A program made the position numbers and the translations under genes. From Crocinitomicaceae bacterium (GTDB lineage Bacteria; Bacteroidota; Bacteroidia; Flavobacteriales_D; Crocinitomicaceae), in assembly GCA_002696025.1 (NCBI GenBank), contig NZQU01000020.1, positions 1 through 13,853 on the forward strand: a stretch of DNA of 13,853 nt, given 5' to 3'. Shown here piece after piece: positions 1-7,452 of the stretch. The notes below the pieces were generated by a model that searched no databases, had not been told where the DNA came from, and saw only the letters and a program-made list of their open reading frames with translations. Within the stretch, counting starts at the first letter, position 1, and every line of letters starts with the position of its first letter.

Positions 1-642
1 AAGAAAATACCTTTTTAAAACAGAATCTAATTCAGAATTAATATGATGTCTTTTTTGATTTACATTTTGATAAAATGATGATGAAAAATAATTATTGTAA
101 GTTAATCCTCTAATACCTTCTCCCCCCATATGACCAGTAAACAGGACTTTTGTGTCAAAAATTTTAACATGCTCTTCAATAGCAGCATATCTATGTGCAC
201 GATGAAGATGTGCATTGCCAGAATCTAATTTCACAACATTCTTAACCCATTCATGATAAGTTTCTGGATTTGGTTCAGTAGAAATGGCGTTATTAACTTT
301 TAAACCGTACTTTTCACCAATTATTTTTGAAATTAAAACATCATTGGCTAAAAAATTTCCATAAGTTAAACAAACCGGCTTGATTCCTAATTTCAATAAA
401 CAAGCAAGTATAATTCTTGAGTCCATTCCTCCAGTCAAGGTAATTGAAATTTTATCTGAAGAAATACCTTTTATATTACCCTTTACTATTTCTAGTAAAG
501 ACTCTGCTATTTCATCTAATGAAACTTTTGCATTTTCTTTTGATAAATCCTCCAAAAGTTCTGTTTGATATTCAAATTCATTGTTTGAATAAGACACATC
601 ATGGTGAAAAAGGCTAAATAAAGCAATATTATTAATATCCAT
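1..642 (-). CDS. Asparagine synthetase-like PP-loop protein, partial, no glutaminase domain
   Basis: Partial gene. It starts at the ATG at 642 and stays open to the left edge, giving 214 visible residues, with no stop in the window. A PP-loop ATP-pyrophosphatase signature (TGGMDS, residues 70-75) and a later GHMGGEGIRG segment (about 170-179) match the synthetase half of AsnB-type enzymes, which adenylate a carboxylate and transfer ammonia to it. Normal AsnB begins with a Cys-2 glutamine-hydrolysing domain of about 200 residues. Here only about 65 residues precede the PP-loop and residue 2 is Asp, so that domain is absent. The reading frame is open upstream to about 714, inside the polymerase gene, but holds no ATG. 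The start lies one base after the polymerase stop. AsnB-like proteins in O-antigen loci (WbpS type) are thought to amidate sugar carboxylates. Amidation of a uronic or nonulosonic acid here is inference. The family call is fairly sure; the substrate is unknown. Confidence 0.85.
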   Translation of the reverse strand, partial: MDINNIALFSLFHHDVSYSNNEFEYQTELLEDLSKENAKVSLDEIAESLLEIVKGNIKGISSDKISITLTGGMDSRIILACLLKLGIKPVCLTYGNFLANDVLISKIIGEKYGLKVNNAISTEPNPETYHEWVKNVVKLDSGNAHLHRAHRYAAIEEHVKIFDTKVLFTGHMGGEGIRGLTYNNYFSSSFYQNVNQKRHHINSELDSVLKRYFL

Positions 643-643
643 C

Positions 644-1873
644 TTAGTCAAACTCAAGTTTATTAGGATATAAATAATAGTATGATGATATAGAGGCCAA
701 TGCTCCAAGGTACATTAAAATAGCACCTCTTAAATCAAGCCCCTGCATTGTTCCACCAATTGACAATAGAGCTTGAACAGCTAATAAAGCAACAGCAGTA
801 GCAAAAAGCTCCTTTATATATTTATATTTTTTCATTTCGCGATAAATTCTATTGATAAATTGATAGATCTTAAAATAACAAAATAGAAATAAAAACAAGC
901 CAAAAATACCAGCGCCACCAAGCATGTTCATATAGTCAACATGTAACATTCTTTTATGACCCAAATAATTCTTTTTCATGAAAACATTATAACCAAAAAG
1001 AACACGGTCTAAACCAGCATTGAATGTTTCATTTATAGTTAACTGTACCTCAACAACACGACCTTCTGTTTCACTTTGAGTTAGGTTTTGGTATGTCATT
1101 GATACCTTTTTTTGTCTTGATTCATATCGTTTTAAAATAATGGGCAAGTAAAATGGGGAAGTAATAAAAACAACTATAATAATAAAAGGAAGAGACCTAA
1201 CCAATCTGGTTTTATATGGAGTTAAAAAAGAATACATTACCAATCCAAAACCTAAAGCTAAAATTGCAGACCTTTTCATTCCAATAAATGTAATTAGAAC
1301 ACCAATAAACAATAGAACAATCGCTAGGTTCTTATATTGTTTATCTTTTTCAGTTTTAAGGTATAATGGTATTCCAATTACAAATATTACTATGTACTTT
1401 GTAATATTAACTCCTGTTTCACCAAAGAAAACACTATCATCTTTATATGTTGCAAAGCCCCAACCAAATATATTAGCAGAAATAACATATAACTCAAGTA
1501 AAAATAATGAAACTAAAAAGGCCCGTTGAAACAATAAAAACCTAAGTGGATTTCTTACATAATGATACCCAATTAATAATAGAATTGAAGCGATGTAAAC
1601 CTTATTAAAAATATAAATTGATGTATTAAAATCATCAGAAAGCCAACAAAGTGTAAAAATGTAAACTAAAAAAGCTATTGTTATTTTTCCAAAAACATTG
1701 GATTTATACTGAGTAAATAAAAACCAAATAGTAAAAATAGTTAAGAAAAGACCTCTTATTACTCCAGGATTAAGTGCTCGAGGAGGAAAAAGTGGAGTTA
1801 AAATAGCTGCAGCTACATTGATGATTGGAATGATCAAAATAATCAAAAAAATATTTGGCACCCTATTTAACAT
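644..1873 (-). CDS. O-antigen polymerase/ligase family membrane protein (Wzy-like)
   Basis: A 409-residue integral membrane protein with about ten or more hydrophobic segments spread over the whole length. A polar stretch at about residues 250-300 probably forms the large periplasmic loop. It contains an S-E-T-E-G-R-V segment and is followed by an HVDYMNMLGGAGIFGL segment, close to the conserved H-N/D-x-x-L-x-x-x-G-x-x-G-L pattern of the Wzy_C (O-antigen ligase/polymerase) superfamily. Wzy proteins join undecaprenyl-linked repeat units on the periplasmic side, and WaaL ligases move finished chains to lipid A. The two look alike. Position inside a Wzx-containing biosynthesis cluster favours the polymerase. 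The start at 1873 lies one base after the stop of the preceding transferase gene. Primary sequences of this family are poorly conserved, so the call rests on topology, the loop motif and context. Confidence 0.8.
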   Translation of the reverse strand: MLNRVPNIFLIILIIPIINVAAAILTPLFPPRALNPGVIRGLFLTIFTIWFLFTQYKSNVFGKITIAFLVYIFTLCWLSDDFNTSIYIFNKVYIASILLLIGYHYVRNPLRFLLFQRAFLVSLFLLELYVISANIFGWGFATYKDDSVFFGETGVNITKYIVIFVIGIPLYLKTEKDKQYKNLAIVLLFIGVLITFIGMKRSAILALGFGLVMYSFLTPYKTRLVRSLPFIIIVVFITSPFYLPIILKRYESRQKKVSMTYQNLTQSETEGRVVEVQLTINETFNAGLDRVLFGYNVFMKKNYLGHKRMLHVDYMNMLGGAGIFGLFLFLFCYFKIYQFINRIYREMKKYKYIKELFATAVALLAVQALLSIGGTMQGLDLRGAILMYLGALASISSYYYLYPNKLEFD

Positions 1874-1874
1874 A

Positions 1875-2909
1875 TTAATTTAAACGAGAGGTTAAATATA
1901 TTTGTTGCCTTTCTAAAGGGTTCAACTCTAAATAATTGAAGACATTTTTACTGTGGTTGATAAATAACTCATGTTTATCAATATTCCAATAATGGAAAAA
2001 CACCTCATTTTGATCAAACAAACGACTTAAATTATAAACTGCTGTAGAATAGAAAGTTGCGAAAACAGATGGTATTTCATTTTTATTATTCATCATCATG
2101 AACTCAAGGGGCAATTCATTTTTAATTACTTTCCAATTAGGATCTAAATAGTCTAAAACACATGATCTATGTGGCAAATAATAACATTCATATCCTTTTT
2201 TAGTATAGAATAAAAATATATTATTTAATAAATTTGAATATTGCTTTTTTGATAAAATATTTTGAAAAACCAATGGCTGACCGATAAAATAAACCTTTTT
2301 AACAATGGGTGTTACATTTTCATTTTTTGATTTCCAAAAATTATAATTATTTAATTCAATTTTTAACTCTGGGTTTTGAATTTTAAATACAGAAAAAAAT
2401 GAAAGTTCATTAAATTGAATTTTATCTTTAGGCCTTAAAATAAAATTCTCTATTTTATTCATAAAACCTTTATTATATAACAAACTCTTTCCTTTATTGA
2501 TTTTATCAATAAGATTTATTGTTGCAAAACCATCATCAACAACTGTTACTGGATAATCACTATTGTTTTTTTTAAAATAATAATGACACCAATTACTTGA
2601 CAAATTCCCCCAAACAACAATATCAGAGGATTGTACATTGTTAATTATTTTATCCAATCTTCTCTTTCTAAAAAAGGTAAGGAGTAAATTTAAAATCGAA
2701 TAGTTACTCATTTTGGAAAATGAAGACCATAAATAAATAACTTCATCCCAATCATTAGGATCAACAATTTGTTTAAATTGAATTAAAGATTGTTTGTAGT
2801 CACAAAGAAGAATTAATGAGGAATTATCAACTTCAGAATACTTTTCATTTTTTAACTCAATGGAATTAATATATTGTAATGGAGTTCTAATAAAATAAAA
2901 TGCTTTCAT
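1875..2909 (-). CDS. GT52/polysialyltransferase-like glycosyltransferase, putative nonulosonate transferase
   Basis: A 344-residue soluble protein. The N-terminus carries an RTPLQ segment (residues 8-12), typical of the Glyco_transf_52 and alpha-2,8-polysialyltransferase families. The elements known from bacterial GT-B sialyltransferases appear in order: a D/E-D/E-G motif (VVDDGF, D125-D126-G127), a FIGQPL segment (208-213), an HP-like motif with Arg in place of Pro (LPHRS, H247), and a Ser/Thr motif near the C-terminal third (FYSTA, S288-T289). In those families the Asp acts as base and the His contacts the CMP phosphate. The cluster makes a CMP-nonulosonate, so this protein is the best candidate to transfer it to the repeat unit. 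The enzyme would act on the cytoplasmic face of the inner membrane. The gene starts 15 bases after the GT2 stop. The family assignment is from motifs only; donor and acceptor are inferred. Confidence 0.68.
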   Translation of the reverse strand: MKAFYFIRTPLQYINSIELKNEKYSEVDNSSLILLCDYKQSLIQFKQIVDPNDWDEVIYLWSSFSKMSNYSILNLLLTFFRKRRLDKIINNVQSSDIVVWGNLSSNWCHYYFKKNNSDYPVTVVDDGFATINLIDKINKGKSLLYNKGFMNKIENFILRPKDKIQFNELSFFSVFKIQNPELKIELNNYNFWKSKNENVTPIVKKVYFIGQPLVFQNILSKKQYSNLLNNIFLFYTKKGYECYYLPHRSCVLDYLDPNWKVIKNELPLEFMMMNNKNEIPSVFATFYSTAVYNLSRLFDQNEVFFHYWNIDKHELFINHSKNVFNYLELNPLERQQIYLTSRLN

Positions 2910-2924
2910 TTTATAATCACTTAA

Positions 2925-3869
2925 TTATTTGCGATAAGCAAACTTAATATTAGTTATTATATTTCTACTAAAACTTCCATTAAAAAGAAGAAGAAGAACA
3001 TAAAACCATAACTTTTTTTTATTTTTATAATAAGCTGCATCTCTTACTTCAGCTAGTTTTTTTGTTTTTTCTAAATATCTTTTTTCAGATTTTTTCATTT
3101 TATAAAAAACAACTGCATACTCCATATATCGAATATAAGAGTTTAAAAAATTCTGCTTTTTTTGATATGATTTTGTATGGCTTACAGACTCTTTAAGTAT
3201 TCTATAAGAAGAACTTGTATCAAGCAAAAGGTAAACTTTTGATGTACAAATTAAATGAGTAAATATTTGGGTGTCACCTGGACAGTTTTTTAAAAACCCT
3301 TTGATCATTAAATCATTTATACTTGATTTTCTTATCACTGAAGTAATCGTTCTCATTCTCTTAATTTCACTTTGAAAAAAAGATTTCAATTTTAGGTCTC
3401 TACTTGACTTTTCAACATAATAGGTTTTTAAAAAATTAAAAATAATTCCCTCTCCATTCTCATTAACCTTATTATAATCAGTCACAACTGCACCATAATT
3501 ATTATTCTTTTCAAGAAAATCGACTTGTGTTTGCAACTTATTTGGGTTTATCCAAAAATCATCACCTTCACAAAATGCAAGATATCGCCCCTTTGCCCTA
3601 TTAAAATTAAAAGTTGGATTCATCCCTCCTCCTATTTTCGACCTTTGATTTTGAGACTGATAAATCGGCTTAATTATATTTGGATACTTCAATTCAAACT
3701 CTTTAATAATAGATGCTGTTTGATCAGTGGATGCATCATCATGAATTAATATTTCAATTGAATATGTGCAATTTTGACTTAATATACTTTCTAAAGCCTG
3801 ATGAATATACTTTTCATGATTATAGGTAAGGCAACAAACACTAACATCTATTTGATCATTATTTATCAT
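2925..3869 (-). CDS. Glycosyltransferase family 2
   Basis: A 314-residue protein with a GT-A fold signature. The N-terminal beta strand DVSVCCLTYNHEKYI (residues 8-22) leads into the nucleotide-binding core. DDAS (44-47) is the first acidic motif, and CEGDDFW (100-106) carries the metal-binding DxD-type residues. The Cys-Leu-Thr-Tyr-Asn-His and EGDDFW patterns are typical of GT2 enzymes in O-antigen loci that use a UDP- or dTDP-sugar. The C-terminus is Lys-rich with a short hydrophobic stretch (about 284-295, WFYVLLLLF), probably for membrane association near the lipid-linked acceptor. The ATG at 3869 overlaps the end of the sulfotransferase gene by 11 bases, indicating translational coupling. 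The specific sugar and linkage cannot be read from the sequence. Confidence 0.9.
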   Translation of the reverse strand: MINNDQIDVSVCCLTYNHEKYIHQALESILSQNCTYSIEILIHDDASTDQTASIIKEFELKYPNIIKPIYQSQNQRSKIGGGMNPTFNFNRAKGRYLAFCEGDDFWINPNKLQTQVDFLEKNNNYGAVVTDYNKVNENGEGIIFNFLKTYYVEKSSRDLKLKSFFQSEIKRMRTITSVIRKSSINDLMIKGFLKNCPGDTQIFTHLICTSKVYLLLDTSSSYRILKESVSHTKSYQKKQNFLNSYIRYMEYAVVFYKMKKSEKRYLEKTKKLAEVRDAAYYKNKKKLWFYVLLLLFNGSFSRNIITNIKFAYRK

Positions 3870-4854
3870 AAATAACCTTTTGATAAAATACTTTTTTTGC
3901 TTTCATATTATCAAGAACACCATCAGGTGGTGAATAAGGCAAGTCTTTCACCTCTTGTAGTCCTTTATTTTTAATAAAGTTATGATTGATTTTTTTTAAA
4001 TCAAACTTCGTATTTTCTATTGGATAGTTGAAAAAATTCATTTCATCAAAACAAATATGCTGAACGATTGAAATTTCTTCAGCAGAAAGTTCTGTTTTGT
4101 ATTTTTCTTTATTTCCATGAAGTAATCCTTTAGAAATATTCTTCCAGGCATCATTTTTTTTTGAATTTTCCTTTGTTTTTAAATCTTTGTAAAAAGATTC
4201 CTGCACCGGTTCATAATTTAAGTTTAGAAAAGAAAATATTCTAGATAATTCTTCTTTTGGATTTGAAAGAAGATCTTCATAACGAAGCAATTTAATTGTT
4301 TGTTTTTTATTTTCTAAATGAAAAAATTTTAGATATTGTTGTTGGTCAATCTTCCATTGTTTAGCGGCTTCAACAACACCTCCTTTATGAATAAGGCTTT
4401 TTTTCCAAGACAAAGCCATATCTCTAGGGTCTCTTACCATATAGACAAACTTGGCATTTGGAATAAAGAAATTAATATGTGGAACAATTTCATAAAGCTT
4501 AATTTCTTTGATAAAGCATATTTTTTTATTTGCACTTTTTGTTTCCTTATCAAATATGTAATGAAATAAATGATCAATAGCCCCACAATTAATGGCACCA
4601 ATCAATTCATCTCTTGTTAAACTAGAATTCCATGAAGCAAAATCAACATTATATAAGTTTAAAAGATCATCTAAAAATTGAAGCCAATTTTTTTTTTCAT
4701 TTAACGGCTCATATCTATGAAGATTTCTAAAAGTTGGATTTAGCAAATGTTTGGTTGAAGGACCACATATTTGAGTATGTGCATTCATTAATTTTGTCAA
4801 TAGATTACTTCCCGAACGTTCAGTGCAGAATAAAAATATTTTTTGCATGCTCAT
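3859..4854 (-). CDS. Sulfotransferase, intact
   Basis: A 331-residue PAPS-dependent sulfotransferase. The 5'-phosphosulfate-binding loop is seen at residues 11-19 (TERSGSNLL, following the strand KIFLFC). The 3'-phosphate-binding motif is VRDPRDMALSW (140-150), and LLRYEDLLSNP (189-199) is the conserved C-terminal segment of the family. The enzyme would move sulfate from PAPS to a sugar hydroxyl of the growing glycan in the cytoplasm. The start ATG at 4854 overlaps the stop of the preceding, broken sulfotransferase as ATGA. A second ATG lies two codons in. The reading frame runs through a run of ten A (codons 53-56) and a run of nine A (codons 231-234), both in frame here. It is not a recent copy of its neighbour: outside the cofactor motifs the two differ clearly. 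Substrate unknown. Confidence 0.9.
   Translation of the reverse strand: MSMQKIFLFCTERSGSNLLTKLMNAHTQICGPSTKHLLNPTFRNLHRYEPLNEKKNWLQFLDDLLNLYNVDFASWNSSLTRDELIGAINCGAIDHLFHYIFDKETKSANKKICFIKEIKLYEIVPHINFFIPNAKFVYMVRDPRDMALSWKKSLIHKGGVVEAAKQWKIDQQQYLKFFHLENKKQTIKLLRYEDLLSNPKEELSRIFSFLNLNYEPVQESFYKDLKTKENSKKNDAWKNISKGLLHGNKEKYKTELSAEEISIVQHICFDEMNFFNYPIENTKFDLKKINHNFIKNKGLQEVKDLPYSPPDGVLDNMKAKKVFYQKVIYDK
4688..4697 (-). repeat. Ten-A homopolymer inside the intact sulfotransferase gene
   Basis: A run of ten A on the coding strand lies early in the gene (GAA AAA AAA AAT, residues 53-56) and is in frame in this sequence. Loss or gain of one A would cut the protein before its 3'-phosphate-binding motif. 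A second run, nine A at 4154-4162, lies near residue 232 of the same gene. These are candidate slippage or phase-variation sites; nothing in a single sequence shows that they vary. Confidence 0.7.
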
Positions 4855-5649
4855 AAAAGGTAGTTTTCTAGACCAAGATTAAGCAAATCTTTTTGAATCT
4901 CTTCTATAATTATTGGATTTAATTGAGTTTTCCATTGATCGTCACTAGCATCTTTTCTATATATAGAGTATGCATCATTGTTGTTTTCTGAATTTGTTTT
5001 ACTCAGAAAACTAAGGACCTTTGGATGCAATTCAAGATTCATAAAATGAAATATATTTTCAAATGATTCAGTTGAATTATTTATCAAATCAGAATACTTA
5101 ACAAGCTTAAATCTATTAGTATATAATGAATCTAATTTTTCAAATAATAGAGTTGTTTCCTTCCATTTTTCATATCCATTATACTCCTCACTTCTATTTC
5201 TGTTTTTTTTTGGGTGCAGTTCTCCACTCTTCAAGCTCTTTCCAATTTAAATCTTTTCTAAATTCTTTTGGTGCATTTAACCACGAATTTATTGTCGATA
5301 ATGGATTTCGCACCAAACCAATAATTTTAATTTCAGGATCCTTAACTAATAAGTTGTGTAACAAATGATGGTAACGAACTTCTTTATACAATATATTCCT
5401 TGCCAAATTATTTTTAGTATCATTTGCTTTACCCAATGAGATTTGATTGATAAATGAATCATTAGAAGAATACAATTGAGAATAAAATTCTATAATTTCT
5501 TCCAACGAGCTGTTGATATCAAGTTGACTTGAAAATGACTTAGAGAATAAAGGCTGAAAAAAATAATTAACTTCAGGATGATTACTCAAAACTGCTCCGA
5601 GCCATGATGAGCCAGACCTTGGGACACTATGTAAGGCAAACCTATTCAA
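4851..5649 (-). pseudogene. Sulfotransferase split by a frameshift at a nine-A run
   Basis: Two overlapping frames together make one sulfotransferase of about 266 residues. The upstream part (5649 to 5194, 151 residues) holds the PAPS 5'-phosphosulfate loop HSVPRSGSSWLG (7-18) and the 3'-phosphate motif GLVRNPLSTINSW (111-123), then stops soon after the A-run at 5203-5211. The other frame (downstream of the A-run to 4851) continues with the family's KLVKYSDLIN segment and a normal C-terminus. Reading eight A instead of nine joins the parts seamlessly as TAPKK-NRNRSEEYNGY. The gene is thus an inactive or phase-off allele, a product of transcriptional slippage, or a sequencing error. The start is TTG at 5649, overlapping the WbqC stop as TTGA; no ATG lies between it and the upstream in-frame stop at 5665-5667. 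The only start in the second frame before the A-run is a TTG at 5234, so independent translation of a useful fragment is unlikely. Confidence 0.85.
5203..5211 (-). repeat. Nine-A homopolymer at the sulfotransferase frameshift
   Basis: On the coding strand the site reads CCC AAA AAA AAA CAG AAA TAG in the upstream frame and leads straight to a stop. Removing one A gives CCC AAA AAA AAC AGA AAT AGA and enters the frame that encodes the rest of the enzyme. Homopolymers of this length are prone to DNA and RNA polymerase slippage and to sequencing indels. The shift needed is +1 (equivalently -2), not the common -1 ribosomal slip. Confidence 0.9.
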
Positions 5650-6362
5650 TTTAATTGGTATGAATTAAGGAAAGATTGACTTTGTTGAATCGAATTATTC
5701 ATCAATATATCAATAATAGATAACCATGGAATAAAAGGAGCTGATTTTACTTGCTTGTAATTGATCTGAGATTCAATAGGACTTATAAAATTAAGCTCAA
5801 TATCATTATCAATAAATTCAGATTTATCGTACAAAGACTCACCTCCTTGGGCATTTACATAAGAGCTGGCCTTAAAATGATTACAAATGGCAAAAATGCG
5901 ATTTTCACGTTTTAATTGTTCTGTCTCTGCGACACATTCTGATGACAACTTAATCTTTGTATCAATCTTAAGGTATTTACATATTTGAACTAAAGAAATA
6001 AAGTTAAACTCAGAAATAGTTGAAAAATCTTTATAGTCAAAAATAGAGTTTAACAAATTGATAGTTTCTTTGTAAAATGGACTTTTAGTAGCATAACTAT
6101 GCTCTAAAAGTTTAAAGAAATCGGTTTTAAATGCATTTAAATCGTGAAGCTCTACTTCATTTATTTTTTTATAAGAACTGATACCCTTACAAGGAATTGT
6201 GAAGAAATGCTCATTCCCATTTAATAAAATTTTATTTCTATTAATCCAGCTCTGTTTTCTAAAATTAACATCATCATAAAGAATAAAAATATCAACCGAT
6301 TTAATTAATTGAAAATAGCCTATATATGGAAAAAGATAAGGTTGCATTATCGCCAATTTCAT
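5646..6362 (-). CDS. WbqC family protein
   Basis: A 238-residue protein that begins with the WbqC-family hallmark QPYLFPYIGYFQLI (residues 7-20), followed by the family's VDIFILYDDVNFRKQSWINRN region (24-44) and a C-terminal PFIPWLSIIDILMNNS segment. WbqC proteins occur in O-antigen, capsule and flagellar glycosylation loci, often beside DegT-type sugar aminotransferases. Their reaction is not established as far as I know. The gene starts 5 bases after the aminotransferase stop, which suggests a shared pathway, for example acylation of the new amino group. That function is inference. Full length for the family (about 220-240 residues). Its stop overlaps the TTG start of the next gene. Confidence 0.9.
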   Translation of the reverse strand: MKLAIMQPYLFPYIGYFQLIKSVDIFILYDDVNFRKQSWINRNKILLNGNEHFFTIPCKGISSYKKINEVELHDLNAFKTDFFKLLEHSYATKSPFYKETINLLNSIFDYKDFSTISEFNFISLVQICKYLKIDTKIKLSSECVAETEQLKRENRIFAICNHFKASSYVNAQGGESLYDKSEFIDNDIELNFISPIESQINYKQVKSAPFIPWLSIIDILMNNSIQQSQSFLNSYQLN

Positions 6363-6367
6363 AAGCC

Positions 6368-7441
6368 TTAAGATAAAGAATTTAAAGTATTGATAACTAA
6401 TACCTGATCTTGCTCACTTAGAGAATGATACAAAGGCAAACACAAAATACGTTCTGAAATTGATTCAGAAACAGGCATGGAAATATCACCTATATAGGGA
6501 AGGTGATTTAAAGAAGGGAAAAAATACCTCCTGGGGAAAATTTGTTTTAAGTTAAGTTGATACTCAGCTTTTTCTCTATATTCTTTACTATTAAAAACAA
6601 GGGGATAATAACTGTAATTGGAATTTGAATTTTCACGCAATTTAAATGTATTGAAACAGGCAAAATTTAAATTTTTGTTATAATAATCAACTATTTTTTT
6701 TCTACCCTTTATGATTAAAGACATATCTGGAAGAATACTTAATCCCATAGCAGCTGATAATTCACTCATTTTAGCATTGATACCAAGTCCACTATATTCT
6801 AATTTACCTTTATGACCAAAATTATGCAAAGCAAATACCTCTTCACTTTTATCTTTATCATTGCAAATTAATGCCCCACCTTCGGCAGTATGAAAGATTT
6901 TAGTTGCATGAAAGCTACAAGTACTTATATCACCATAATTAAAAATACTTTGTCCATTATAGTCTACTCCAAAACAATGAGCTGCATCATAAATAACCCT
7001 TAAATTATTTTGTTTGGCTATTTTGTTGATGGCTTCTATGTTGCACGCATTACCAAATACATGTGTGGCAAGTATGCATGTTGTTTTATCTGTAATTGCA
7101 TCTTCAATTTTAGTCTCATCAATGGTCCAGTAATCAGGGTTAATGTCTACAAATACAGGGGTGCATTTTTCCCATTCAATTGCTGCAGTTGTAGCAACAT
7201 AGCTAAATGGCGTTGTAATTACCTCCCCTCCATTGGCAAATAATTTTAAAGCAATTTGAATCGGAATGGTACCGTTGTTAGTACATAGTAAATGATTTAA
7301 ATTAAGATAATCCTTCAATTTGCTTTCGAGTTCAAGAACTAAATCCCCCCGATTGGTCATTATTTTCTTATCCCAAACTTTTTTTAGATAATCAGTATAT
7401 ACATCTATTGGTGGTAAAAATGATTTGGTAACGGGTATCAT
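6368..7441 (-). CDS. DegT/DnrJ/EryC1/StrS sugar aminotransferase, VioA-like
   Basis: A 357-residue PLP-dependent enzyme that converts a keto group of a nucleotide-linked sugar to an amino group, usually with glutamate as donor. YDAAHCFGVD (151-160) supplies the Asp that holds the PLP ring nitrogen, and SFHATKIFHTAEGGAL (176-191) contains the Schiff-base lysine, K181. ITTPFSYVAT (75-84) and the substrate-loop region are typical. The N-terminal IPVTKSFLPP start and overall pattern resemble VioA-type enzymes (dTDP-4-amino-4,6-dideoxyglucose). FdtB/QdtB-like 3-aminotransferases cannot be excluded. It is a different subfamily from the LegC enzyme at the right end, so the cluster makes two amino sugars. 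The keto-sugar supply genes (RmlA/RmlB type) are not in the window. The start at 7441 lies 11 bases after the flippase stop. Confidence 0.9.
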   Translation of the reverse strand: MIPVTKSFLPPIDVYTDYLKKVWDKKIMTNRGDLVLELESKLKDYLNLNHLLCTNNGTIPIQIALKLFANGGEVITTPFSYVATTAAIEWEKCTPVFVDINPDYWTIDETKIEDAITDKTTCILATHVFGNACNIEAINKIAKQNNLRVIYDAAHCFGVDYNGQSIFNYGDISTCSFHATKIFHTAEGGALICNDKDKSEEVFALHNFGHKGKLEYSGLGINAKMSELSAAMGLSILPDMSLIIKGRKKIVDYYNKNLNFACFNTFKLRENSNSNYSYYPLVFNSKEYREKAEYQLNLKQIFPRRYFFPSLNHLPYIGDISMPVSESISERILCLPLYHSLSEQDQVLVINTLNSLS

Positions 7442-7452
7442 ATCAAAAAATA

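Noticed and set aside
380..568. Plus-strand open frame of 62 codons, and similar plus-strand frames at 3525-3749, 4336-4569, 5126-5368, 7010-7243 and 7844-8044
   Set aside because: Each lies wholly antisense to a well-supported minus-strand gene, has no recognisable domain, and reads as low-complexity antisense translation.
5203..5211. Programmed -1 ribosomal frameshift at the A-run
   Set aside because: The frame needed is +1 (or -2). A -1 slip would not reach the downstream frame, and no stimulatory hairpin or upstream Shine-Dalgarno element was evident.
4851..5234. A separate small gene encoding the C-terminal sulfotransferase piece
   Set aside because: Its only start before the A-run is TTG, it lacks the PAPS-binding loop, and it continues the upstream protein exactly if one A is removed; it is part of the frameshifted gene.
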